Source of the DNA: Mesostigma viride
Taxonomy: Eukaryota; Streptophyta; Mesostigmatophyceae; Mesostigmatales; Mesostigmataceae
Assembly (NCBI GenBank): GCA_009746045.1
Contig: RPFO01000188.1
Location: forward strand, 276,501-340,500
Direction: 5' to 3'
Length of the DNA stretch: 64,000 bases
This document shows, one piece after another, positions 55,382 to 64,000 of the stretch. Position 1 is the first letter of the stretch. Every line of letters begins with the position of its first letter. The position numbers were made by a program, and so were the translations under genes. Under the pieces are notes generated by a model. It searched no databases. It had not been told where the DNA came from and saw nothing but the letters and a program-made list of their open reading frames with translations.

Positions 55382-58300
55382 CTTGAGCCTGCACACATCC
55401 CTGAACCCTGGAGGGTGCCCCCAGGGGTGTGTAATGTAGCTGCTAGTGACGGCAGTGAGGGGCAGCCCCATGCTCTAGTGAAAGAGCCTATTGGACACGA
55501 TGGGGCAAGCTTGGTTACCACAGAGAGTATGCCAGCTGTAGCTGCAGTGGTTACTCGCCAACGTGCCCGCCATGGCGGTGCTGAGCCTGAGGTAGGACCT
55601 GGTGATGTGGACCCAGGTGGATCTCAGAAGCATTCTGACCGTGCAGGACTGGCACAGGATGGTCAGGATGAGGATAGGGCTGGAGACAGTCTGACAGGCA
55701 CGACCCTGGTGCCTCCTGTACATAAGGGATCTGTACATACCTTGAGTGCTAATAATGACAATAAAAGGTTTTCTCTCTTGTATGACATTGCCTCAAGGTT
55801 GCATACCATGTTTGGCCATGCAGCTCAGTCTTTGCAAGTTGCTAGACGGCTGGGAGGAAGTGAGTTGTACTCCATCTGCCAACAGGTTGCTCAAGCTTGC
55901 AAGTGCAGGCTAGTTGCTAGAAAGCCCAAGCAGTCTCATGCCAGGACTCCTATTTTGCAGCCAGGCCATGTGCAGGTAGATATTCAGAGAATCAGGGGTT
56001 TGAAGCTGCTGGTGGCAGTGGACAGATATACCAAGTACAAGACCCTAGAGATCCTGCCTGACATGGAGAAGCCTACATTGATTGCTGCTCTGAAGTTGAC
56101 AAGGAGCAGGTACCCTGGGTTGGAGTTGTTGCAGTGTGACATTCAGTTTGAGTGCTGTGAGAACCTGCCAGAGTTTCCAGAGTTGCTGATTACACCCAGG
56201 GAGAGCCACGGCCAGCAAGGGGTGGTGGAGAGAGCCATCCAAGAGATCAAGACTGTGCTGCTGGTGGAGAGGATTCCAAGGACGTCATCTGCCATTGTGA
56301 CATCTGCATGGCTACGTTCTGTGGAGGATAGGCTGAACCTGAGGACTCCCATGTTCTTTGGTGACATTGCCATCAATCCTCTTATGCTGCATACCAGGAT
56401 GCTGCCAGCTGATGCTGAGCAGGCATGGAAGGAGAAGCTAGAGGCCAAGTTCCTCAAGCTGAGGCAGAAAGACAAGGGCTGGAGTGTCCTAGAACCTAAC
56501 GTTGGACAACAGGTTGTTGTGTGGAAGGAACCAAGCTTTCCAGGGAAACGTGGCAGCTGGCATGATGGGGTGGTGACCCGAGTAGAAGCCGCTGGCCATA
56601 AGTGCTGGGTGGCCATTGATGGCTCCCAAGCAGTGCACCGTCTGTCCTGGTCAAAGATCCGTCCCCGGGGAGGTAATCAAGGAGACCTCTTCCAGGTGCC
56701 CGCTGGTGTACAAGGCGGGGGTGACGTGGAGCTTCCTGATCAGGGTGCTACAGCTGTATCGAGCCCTCAGGGTGACCCTGGCCCGGCCCCTGGGGTACCT
56801 TCACATACGGTGGTTGGGCAAGCAGGCGGACAGGCTGCACCTCCGGAACGGCCCGACACCAGGCCTAGGGGTGTGCGTCTATCAGATATTGTACAGGCTT
56901 TGCAAAGAGCCAAGAAGGAGCCTAAGGTGTCCAAGCTTGTCCAGTTGGATGAACCTGAGGTAGCTGCCATGGAGATAGATACCAATGCACAGGTTTCTGT
57001 CATGGGACCTCAGCATACAGGAGAACTGCTGGTCGGAGAACCAAGTTGCCCCTGGGTGTCTGATTTCAGTGGTAGGACGCATCTAAGGGTGTTGGGAGAG
57101 GTTACTGCCCCTGTCATGGGTGTGGATGTGACCTTCCTTGTCCTAGAGGACTATGATGGCCCTGTGATTTTGGGTCAGAATTTTCTGGGCAATCCTGGGA
57201 TTTCTATCAGAGCTACAGCTCTGAGAAGAGATGGCTGGGGGATGATTCCCCTAGAAAATTTCAGGACAACATTTCCAGTCAGGTGCAGGGCCAAGCCGGT
57301 CAAGGGTGTAAAATGGGATGAAGGGGAGGTGCCCCCAGCGGCCAGTTTGGTGATTCCAGCTGTGTTGCACCCCAGCAGTATTGGCATAACTCACAGGAGC
57401 CTTGCTGCACACTCTCCTTTGACATATGACCAGCTGGTCCAAGAGATGAGCTCGCCTACTTTGTTTGAGGCTTGGAAGCTCGCCTTCTCCAAGGCATTGG
57501 AGGAGTGGTTGCAGTTTGAGTGTGCTGCACCAACAGACAGACGTCCCCCAGCATCAAGGAAGCTTGCTTTGAGATTTGTGCTGAAGAGGAAGGTTGTGGA
57601 TGAGGTATCAGTGCCCCATGTCAGGCCTGTCCTGAATGAGTATCACGGCACGGGGAGTCTGCCAGGAGAGGAGCTATACACGCCAGGGATGCTACACGAC
57701 ACATGGAGAATTTTGCTATGTCTCTACGTGGGGTTGCTGAACAGGGGAGCAGCTATGTCATCAGTGCTGCTGGACTTCAAGAGGGCATTTTTAAAATCTG
57801 ATCCAGAAGTGGCTAGGAGGGTGTGGAAGCAGGATTAATTAATTAATTAATAATTAATTAATAAGCACGTGACTGCGTCACGTGGGTGCCAATACAGAGT
57901 AAAGGAACCTTCAACCCTATATACACAGTGAGAAGGAGGGAGGGCGCCCTAGCTTCTCTCACTGCCGCAGGTGGGCAGGCCACAGAGCGCTCTCTCCACG
58001 GCATGGTGCCGGGGCGCAACACTGTGGGTGCAATACAACCAGTGCAATACCATAGGTAGGCTGACGCATAGCTTATGCTACAAATGTGAGGTGGGCTCAA
58101 GACGTCGGCTAATTAAGGCGCAAGCTGATGGCCACAAGGTGCCAGAGCTAATTGAAGGTACTATAACGCTGTGCGCTAATATCGTTTCAAGTGCTGTAAT
58201 GCCTAAGCTATCCCATCATCGATTGCCCCCATCTAGACAACTAGCTGGAGTGCTCTATCCCGGGGAAGCCCGGGGGGGCTTCCACAGTTTCTTGTTGACG

Positions 58301-59955
58301 TAGAGGTCCCCGCCCCGCCAGTACACTTGGGGCTTCTCGGGGTTGGTCTTGTGGCGGATGTAGTCGGGCCACTGATCGCGGCGTTGCTGCTGCTGGGCTG
58401 GCGTCAGGTCGTCGTCAAGCGACCAGGAGGTGTCCACCAGCTTCTTGCGGCGAGAGAGGAACCGAACTCGGGCTGTGATGTCGCTGAAGGTGAGGACCAC
58501 TGGAGGGGGCCCAGCCTTGGCCCGTGGATGGGGCAGGCGGTAGGCGCCCTGCAGTATCGCACCTGGCAGCTGCATGCGCGCCAAGAGCTGTTTCTTCAGC
58601 TCGTCGAGAAGAGAGTCTGGGGTCTCCTCCGGCAGCATGTCGAAGCGCCTGAGGATGACCCGGCAGCGGCGACGGTCGCGGTCAGCGGCCTCGCGGCGCG
58701 TGTCTTCCAGCTCCTGGAGCTTGGTGGTGATGGCGGTCGTGGTAGAGGATGCCTGGCTCTTGAGCAGGTCCGCCCAGGAGGCGCGAGTCGAGGGGTCATC
58801 AGTGGAAGCAGGATGAACCTTACTGTGTTGAGGTGCCTGCCATCTGGAAGCTGGAGCTGCATCAACAATTCCTGGTTATTCTGAAGGGCCTGGAAGGACT
58901 CAGGTCGAGCCCAATCATCTGGAGACTCACGCTGCAGGAAGCTCTGATCAGTGAGTGTGGCTTGAGAGTGTCTTCAGTTGATCCCTGTTTGCTGCTGGCC
59001 CAATGGGAGGGTCTGCCAGTGTATGCTAGTTTGCATGGAGATGATCTGCATTTGCTAGCCCCCACGACCTGGCTGAAGAAGTTTATTCCTGTCATCAGTG
59101 GCAAGTTTTCACTGGGCAAGGAGCTGTGGCAGGAGCCAAACAAGCCTGTAGTGTTCTGTGGAATGCAGGCTACCCTGTTCAGGAGGGACGGGGAGTGGAG
59201 TATCAGGCTTCAGGCTGGAGGAGAATATAAACAGACCATTGTGAAGGCCTTGCCAGAGAAGATCACCCAGGCTGCAGGACCTGAGTTGAGAGGCATGTGG
59301 GCTTGGTTTGCCAGCATCTGTGGTCCGTCTTTGATGGTCCATAGCAGAATGCCTGATGAGGTGCTTGAGGATGAGAAGCCTCGAGTCATAGCCCGGTTGG
59401 TGGAGAGTACCCCTGATCTGATTTTGTCTGGGATTGACTTTGCCCAGCCTATCACCTTGGAGATCTTTGTTGACAGTTCCATGGATGCTCGCCAGGTTAC
59501 CAAGGTCAGGGGGAGATCTGCTGCTCTGTTTGCTTTTTATCAGAGCAGGGCAAGTTTGTTCAGCTGGTACAGCAGACTGCAGAAGAGGGTCTGTATCAGT
59601 TCAGATGTGGCAGAATGCAGGGCCATATGCGAGGGGATCCAGTCCAGCCTGTACATAAAGGAGTTAATGCTGGAGCTGGCTTCAGTTACCCCTTGGACCT
59701 TGCAGATGGAGACGTTGTTGCTAACAGACAGCATGGGTATGGTCCAGTTTGTTCACAAGCAGCTGGCCAGAAGCCGGGACCTGGATTATTTGTTGCTGAA
59801 GGAGTTGGCCAGTTTGGTTGACTTGAAGCATATCCCTGGCGAGGAGAACCCTGCATGCTGATGCATTGACAAAACTGCCACACAAGGCCCCAGCCCAGTA
59901 CAATGTACTGAGGAAGCTCATGAATGCTGACTGTCAAGTCGGTCTATCTGTCTAA
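55382..59955 (+). pseudogene. pol: pol of the copia element, interrupted by a LINE
   Basis: In frame with gag after a single UGA. Domains in order: integrase (zinc part LHTMFGH...ACKC, catalytic Asp in VQVDIQR and LLQCDIQF, Glu in GVVERAIQEI), integrase C-terminus (QQVVVWKEPSFPGKRG), protease-like region at about 56960-57200 (MEIDTNAQVSVM ... VILGQNFLGNPGI), RT (LALRFVLKRK, LLDFKRAFLKSD), then the LINE 57836-58801, RT continued (GLRSSPIIW, catalytic box SLHGDDLH) and RNase H (EIFVDSSMDA, AECRAICEG, LLTDSMG). A frameshift near 59857 precedes ADALTK; the shifted frame stops at 59953. Copia class is clear from integrase before RT and the ADALTK end. Confidence 0.9.
57823..58814 (-). mobile_element. 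ORF1-type LINE inserted in copia pol
   Basis: A perfect 13-bp duplication gtggaagcaggat (57823-57835, 58802-58814) flanks a 966-bp insert. On the minus strand it holds the C-terminal ~180 codons of ORF1 (WADLLKSQASSTTTAITTKL, RCRVILRRFDMLPEETPDSL, DLTPAQQQQRRDQWPDYIRH, PQVYWRGGDLYVNKKLW, stop at 58255-58257), 400 bp of 3' UTR, the hairpin cacgtgacgcagtcacgtg and (TTAA)n. There is no RT between ORF1 and the tail. Confidence 0.92.
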
Positions 59956-60684
59956 AAGCTGAGAGCTGGGTGCTTAAGTCTCTGGATATCAGGCTGGGAG
60001 CTTGATTGTACATAATCCTGAGCACACCTTGAGGGGTGAGACATGTCTCTGGTGTGGGAATGTCTGACATTGTCTCTGATGGAGAGATGTCTATCTGGGG
60101 TTTTCATCTCAGTCTGAGGTTTCCCCAGATCTGTGGTTTGTGGGCGGGGTTCGATTCCCTGGTGCCGTCTTAAGGCGGAGTTTCACGGACTGGCTGACCC
60201 ATCCACCATGCTGGTGAGGTGGCGACAGGTCCCCTGATTTTCCACGGTTGGAACGAGTATGGGAGCTTGTGTTTTGCATGTGCTTCGCGTAGATGTTGTG
60301 TCTGGTTCGATAAGGGGCAGCAGACCGGCGCCGACTCCCGTCTGGGGGTCAGCAATGTTTTCTGATGAGCTGTTGTGGGTGATCTGTGGGGTTTCGCCTA
60401 AGGTCCTGAAGGTTGTACATACTTCTCAAGTTCTTAGCTGAACACCTATGGGCTGCCACAGTTGGCCAACCTCTTGTACATGGGTAACACAACGAGCCTC
60501 CCGTGAAGGGATAGGGACTCATTGTAATTTGTTTGTGCTCCTGAGCCAGTATGGGTGCTATGTACATATAATAAGGAATCCAAGCTGACTGTCATGCCCA
60601 GCGGGTTGTGACTTGTAGTCGAGGGAGGATGTCCAGTACCCATTGTGTGTGTTTGTATGTAGACTTGTGTGAGCTGCTACAGCT

Positions 60685-60703
60685 CAAGAAAAGAAAGGAT
60701 TGG
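60685..60703 (+). other. Polypurine tract of the copia element
   Basis: The string aagaaaagaaaggattgg lies immediately before the 3' LTR (60704), as expected for the plus-strand primer. Confidence 0.7.
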
Positions 60704-62761
60704 AGTTAACGCCAAGCGCATTGGCGTGATCCTGATTCGGCATATCTCTGCGATTCCAGCGGCACCGGAACGAGTTCATTCCGACAAGTATCAAGAAAGT
60801 TATGGCATTCCGACTTCCCGGTCGCGCGCGAGCGCGAGCCGGCTGTTCTTCTAAGTCTGACGTGAATATTTGCCGACGACATATGGGGTCGACAGTAATT
60901 CCTGGGCTGACAGGAATTAGGTGCTGTACCTACGACGGTATTGGATTAATACGTCGTACGCAGGAAATAGGAACCTTAACCTGTGGTCTGGTGGTACCGC
61001 AGGCCTAGTCCTGGACTTCTAGGTGCAGATGCAATAATCACTGTGGTGACTGTACTCTGTGGTCACTGTGCCTGTATGGCAGACCTACTGTATAGGAGCT
61101 GGGCGCTGTACAGGTAGTGAATACTGTACCGGGGGTGTTATTACTGAGCAGGCCTCCTAGGCTGCTCAGGACTAGCAAGCACAGTGCACAAGTATATAAA
61201 CAACCCGGGCCCCGACCTCCCGCCACATGCTATTCGCATTGCCTCCCTGCCTGCACGGATGGGTGGCTGCGGTCTGACTCGTGCCGCCCGGCTGGCCCCC
61301 GCAGCCTTTTTGGGCTCCGTCGCTCAGTCGTGGGCGGAAAGCTGCCGGCTCCTGCCCCTTTTGGCAACGGCAGCGCCTGACCTCCTGGACCCCAGCAGCC
61401 CTTTGCCCTTCGTCACTGCCATCCAGGAGGCCTATGCTGAGATCCAGCAGGCCTGTTCTCCCGTCCGTGCCGCTCAGGCGGTACAGCGCCACCTCCCTCG
61501 CGGCACTCCCTCGGTCGCCTCCGTTCAATCTCCCGCCGCATTCCCTGCTCGCGTCATCGATAAACACCAGAAAACCTACGCGGGTATTCTGCACACGGCT
61601 GATTGGATTGCTCTTTTCGCGGACCTCAACGCCCAGGGACGTGCGTGGCTGTTCTCGCTTTCCTTGCGGAGTGTGGGCTCGGCGTACCTTCGTGCTCTTC
61701 CCATGGCCCCCCCATTCGCCTTGGCTCCCAGCCACTACTCGGTGGCGCTCCGGCACCAGCTATTTGCCCCGCAGCCTCTTGTTCCGGCCGGGCGGCCTTG
61801 TGGTAGCTGTGGGCAGCCGCTGGATCCCACGGGGACTCACTACCTTGCCTGCATGGGGGGCCAACAGAATCAGAATTGGTATTTGTATTTGCACACTGTC
61901 CTCCTGACGGTGGTGCTCGCCATGATTCGGTCGGTTTTCCCCCACGCGAACATCCGGTCCGAGGATGCGGATGGCGCTGCCTTCTATTCCCCCAACCACC
62001 GGCCTGACATCGTGGTGCTGGACTTTGAGGGGGTGGCCGGCATCTGCTTATTGACGTTTCGGTGGCGCGGCCCTTGGCTCTTAGCCACGTGGCTGGGGCC
62101 TCCCTCACGGCAGGTTACACGGCGGACCGGGCGGAGCGGGCCAAGCTCCTGGCCTACGGCGACGTCGGGCACCATCGTGTGGTGCCCTTTGTCCTGGAGG
62201 AGTTTGGGGCCATGGGGCCCCTGACCTCCGCCTTCTTCAAGGAGTGTTGCCGGCTCCGGGAGGACCGGCTGGACCTGGAGGGCCAGCGGGCCCCATGGTC
62301 GGCGCGGACCTGGACGTCATATTGGCGTCAGCGCCTGTCGGTGGCGCTGACTCGGGCCATGGCTGACATCATGCTCCGCCGTACGCGGGCTGATTTTGCG
62401 GTGCAGCAGGGCTATTAGGTTCCTCCCGTTAGGCGTTTCCATTGGTCTTATCGTAGTATAGAGCTTTGACATGGCTCTGTATATAGGTTTATAGCTGGGC
62501 GTTTGCTTTGGTTTGAGTGATTTCACTCTGCTGTAAGTAATTATATTTTTAGTATATAAACAATAGGCCAGTGCCAATTGGGCATCTCTTGCGAGCCCGC
62601 CTCACGTGTTGTGCCTTGACTTGGCAAGCGCGTGTACAAGCCTCAAGTGTGTGAGCGCTGTAACATTATCCAATTTAAACAAAGCTCCGTTTCCAACCAT
62701 ATTCACACATTGCTGCATTGCAACCATATCCTTCACATTGCGTTTGCTAGGAACGTTAACT
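60704..62761 (+). repeat. 3' LTR of the copia element, split by a LINE
   Basis: LTR halves 60704-61203 and 62564-62761 match the 5' LTR nearly base for base. Differences include gttggtaccgcaggcttag versus ggtggtaccgcaggcctag, plus one-base insertions in tttaaacaaag and gcgtttgc. Confidence 0.93.
61191..62563 (+). mobile_element. 5'-truncated LINE with restriction-like endonuclease region
   Basis: The insert 61204-62550 is flanked by a perfect 13-bp duplication agtatataaacaa. It encodes the end of an ORF2 from another LINE family: LPARMGGCGLTRAARLAPAA (post-RT block), a CCHC knuckle CGSCGQPLDPTGTHYLAC, then RPDIVVLD and, after a frameshift near 62045, LLIDVSVARPLA. The PD...D pattern is that of a restriction-like (PD-D/ExK) endonuclease as in R2, CRE or Dualen/RandI elements. 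Stop at 62416-62418; there is no TTAA tail or poly(A). Confidence 0.8.
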
Positions 62762-63965
62762 CGTTGTCCTCTATGACCTGGGCCCACTTGGCCTTGTCCA
62801 TCATCTTCTTCCAAATCACAGAGAGGCCTAGGCCCCCCATGTCCTCTACTAGCTGTTCTTTGAAGGTGCGGGCCTTGCGGCGTCTAACATCACTGGGCCC
62901 GGCCCACGTCAGGAGGTGCCGGCCAGGCTGGGCTGGTCGCAGTCCTGCGGGGGGGCCACGTGAGGTGTCTACCTGGTTGGTGCGAGCTAGGTGCCCTACT
63001 AGCTGCAGGCGTCGCTGCTTAATGGTGCTGGTGATATATAGGGCATGCCCTGGTACAGGTCCTCATTGCGGACGTGAGCAGCATATCCTACTCTGAAAAT
63101 GGAACGCAGCATGTTGGTGACCGCGCCGTCCAGCTTGCGGGCCAGGTCGGCGGTGAGGGTCCACGTCTCGGCCCCATACGTGAGAACAGGAAGGATGAGG
63201 ACCTTGAACAGGTCCTCTTTCTCGATCTTGCCCAGGGGCTTGCGCCACAGGGCCCGGTACTGGCGTAAAGCGAGCCAGGCGAGGGAGATGCGATGGTCCA
63301 CATCAACCTCGCAGCTGGGGAGCAGGCTGCCCAGCAGCTTGACGCGGTCCCGATACAGGGCTCGAGAGCCGTCGAGGAGATAGAGGGGCGGCGGTGAGTT
63401 CAATGGTGAGCCCAACCGCCAGGGCCTCTGTCTTCTTGCTGACCTCAAGCCCCACTGCACGGGCCTCGAGAGCCAGGCAGTCAAGCCATGTCTGCACGTG
63501 CTCAGTGTCCTCGAAGAGGGTGGTGTCGTCTGCGTAGATGATGTCTGCCAGCCGAATCTCCGTGTCCGCACCGCCATGCCAGAATTTGTTAGCAACCTGC
63601 ACTCCTGGTTCCCTGCCCACGATGCGGGCAAATCGCTTGCGCGCCTGAATCATTACGTATTCGACCACAATAATGAACAGGTAGGGCGTCGGACAGCACG
63701 CAGCCCTGCCACACACCCTTCTGTAAAGGGCATGGGGGCGTGGTCCCGTAAGAATTAAGTGCGCACCGAAGTGGTGGACCCTTCATACAGGTTGCGGATG
63801 ACAGCAATCAGGGGGCGGGGGATCCGGAACAGCTCGAGGATGTCCCAAAGCGCAGGCCAGAAAACCGAATCGAAGGCTTTGATGAAGTCCACCAGCGCCG
63901 AGGTGCAAAGGGGACTCACCAGGCTGAAGGCGTTGCAGTTCCTCCATGCACCAGTCGGCGAGTAG
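62762..63965 (-). pseudogene. LINE reverse transcriptase, minus strand, continues past the window
   Basis: The other half of the LINE broken by the copia element. It encodes, in several frames, IIYADDTTLFEDTEHVQTW, ALEARAVGLEVSKKTEAL, PPPLYLLDGSRALYRDRVKL, YGAETWTL and VGHLARTNQVD. Nucleotide identity with 44886-46485 is very high. Frameshifts near 63400 (PLNSPPPL), 63700 and in the QGCVLSP region show it is dead. Confidence 0.88.
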
Positions 63966-64000
63966 CGAAGAGCGCCTGTACTGTGTTGCGACCGGAACGG

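Larger units (their letters stand above)
52390..62761 (+). mobile_element. Ty1/copia LTR retrotransposon with two nested insertions
   Basis: It is bounded by cgttg (52385-52389 and 62762-62766), which occurs once at the matching site of the uninterrupted LINE (46426-46430, reverse strand). LTRs begin agttaacg and end cgttaact. Internal order: ATG-less ORF, gag, integrase, protease-like region, RT, RNase H, polypurine tract. Removing the nested insertions, the LTRs are 696 and 698 bp and differ by about three substitutions and two single-base indels, so insertion was recent. Confidence 0.92.

Noticed and set aside
62999-63631. Independent protein of 210 codons on the minus strand
   Set aside because: It is largely an out-of-frame reading of the LINE reverse transcriptase, mixed with one true segment after a frameshift.

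Overview
The window is nuclear DNA of a eukaryote, most likely a green (prasinophyte- or chlorophyte-type) alga. Three intron-rich genes use GT-AG introns, and all 31 introns modelled here keep the reading frame exactly. The introns are packed with mini- and microsatellites, and the intergenic DNA is a nest of plant-like retroelements. The lineage is inferred from gene content and style; the species is not identifiable from the sequence.

Layout. (1) 1-20585, + strand: the last 17 exons of a gene for a large conserved protein of unknown function; its 5' end lies outside the window. (2) 20586-25041: gene-free DNA with several broken LINE copies ending in (TTAA)n. (3) 25042-37506, - strand: a complete ten-exon gene for CWC27, the spliceosome-associated cyclophilin. 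(4) 37507-38411: a short divergent intergenic region. (5) 38412-43370, + strand: a seven-exon gene for NSE4, the kleisin of the SMC5/6 complex. (6) 43371-63965: a nested transposon stack. An LTR (48514-51189) contains a terminal-inverted-repeat DNA element (48732-50814). Its leader is cut by a minus-strand LINE (from 52134). That LINE is split by an almost intact Ty1/copia element (52390-62761, target duplication CGTTG). The copia element is itself hit by a LINE inside pol (57836-58801) and by another LINE, with a restriction-like endonuclease region, inside its 3' LTR (61204-62550).

Two themes stand out. First, at many splice junctions of all three genes the exon edge together with its splice site is copied once or many times into the adjoining intron. 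The extremes are nine donor copies at 14640-15460 and about eight acceptor copies at 34385-35170. This suggests that introns here grow by tandem duplication across exon borders. Second, the (TTAA)-tailed LINE copies fall into two kinds that share only a terminal hairpin and tail: some carry reverse transcriptase, others carry only an ORF1-like protein. This is compatible with a two-component or trans-mobilised LINE system. The copia element is also odd: a protease-like region lies between integrase and RT, a lone UGA separates gag from pol, and an extra ATG-less ORF precedes gag.

Coordinates of genes, long terminal repeats and target duplications were read base by base. Repeat copy numbers are approximate.
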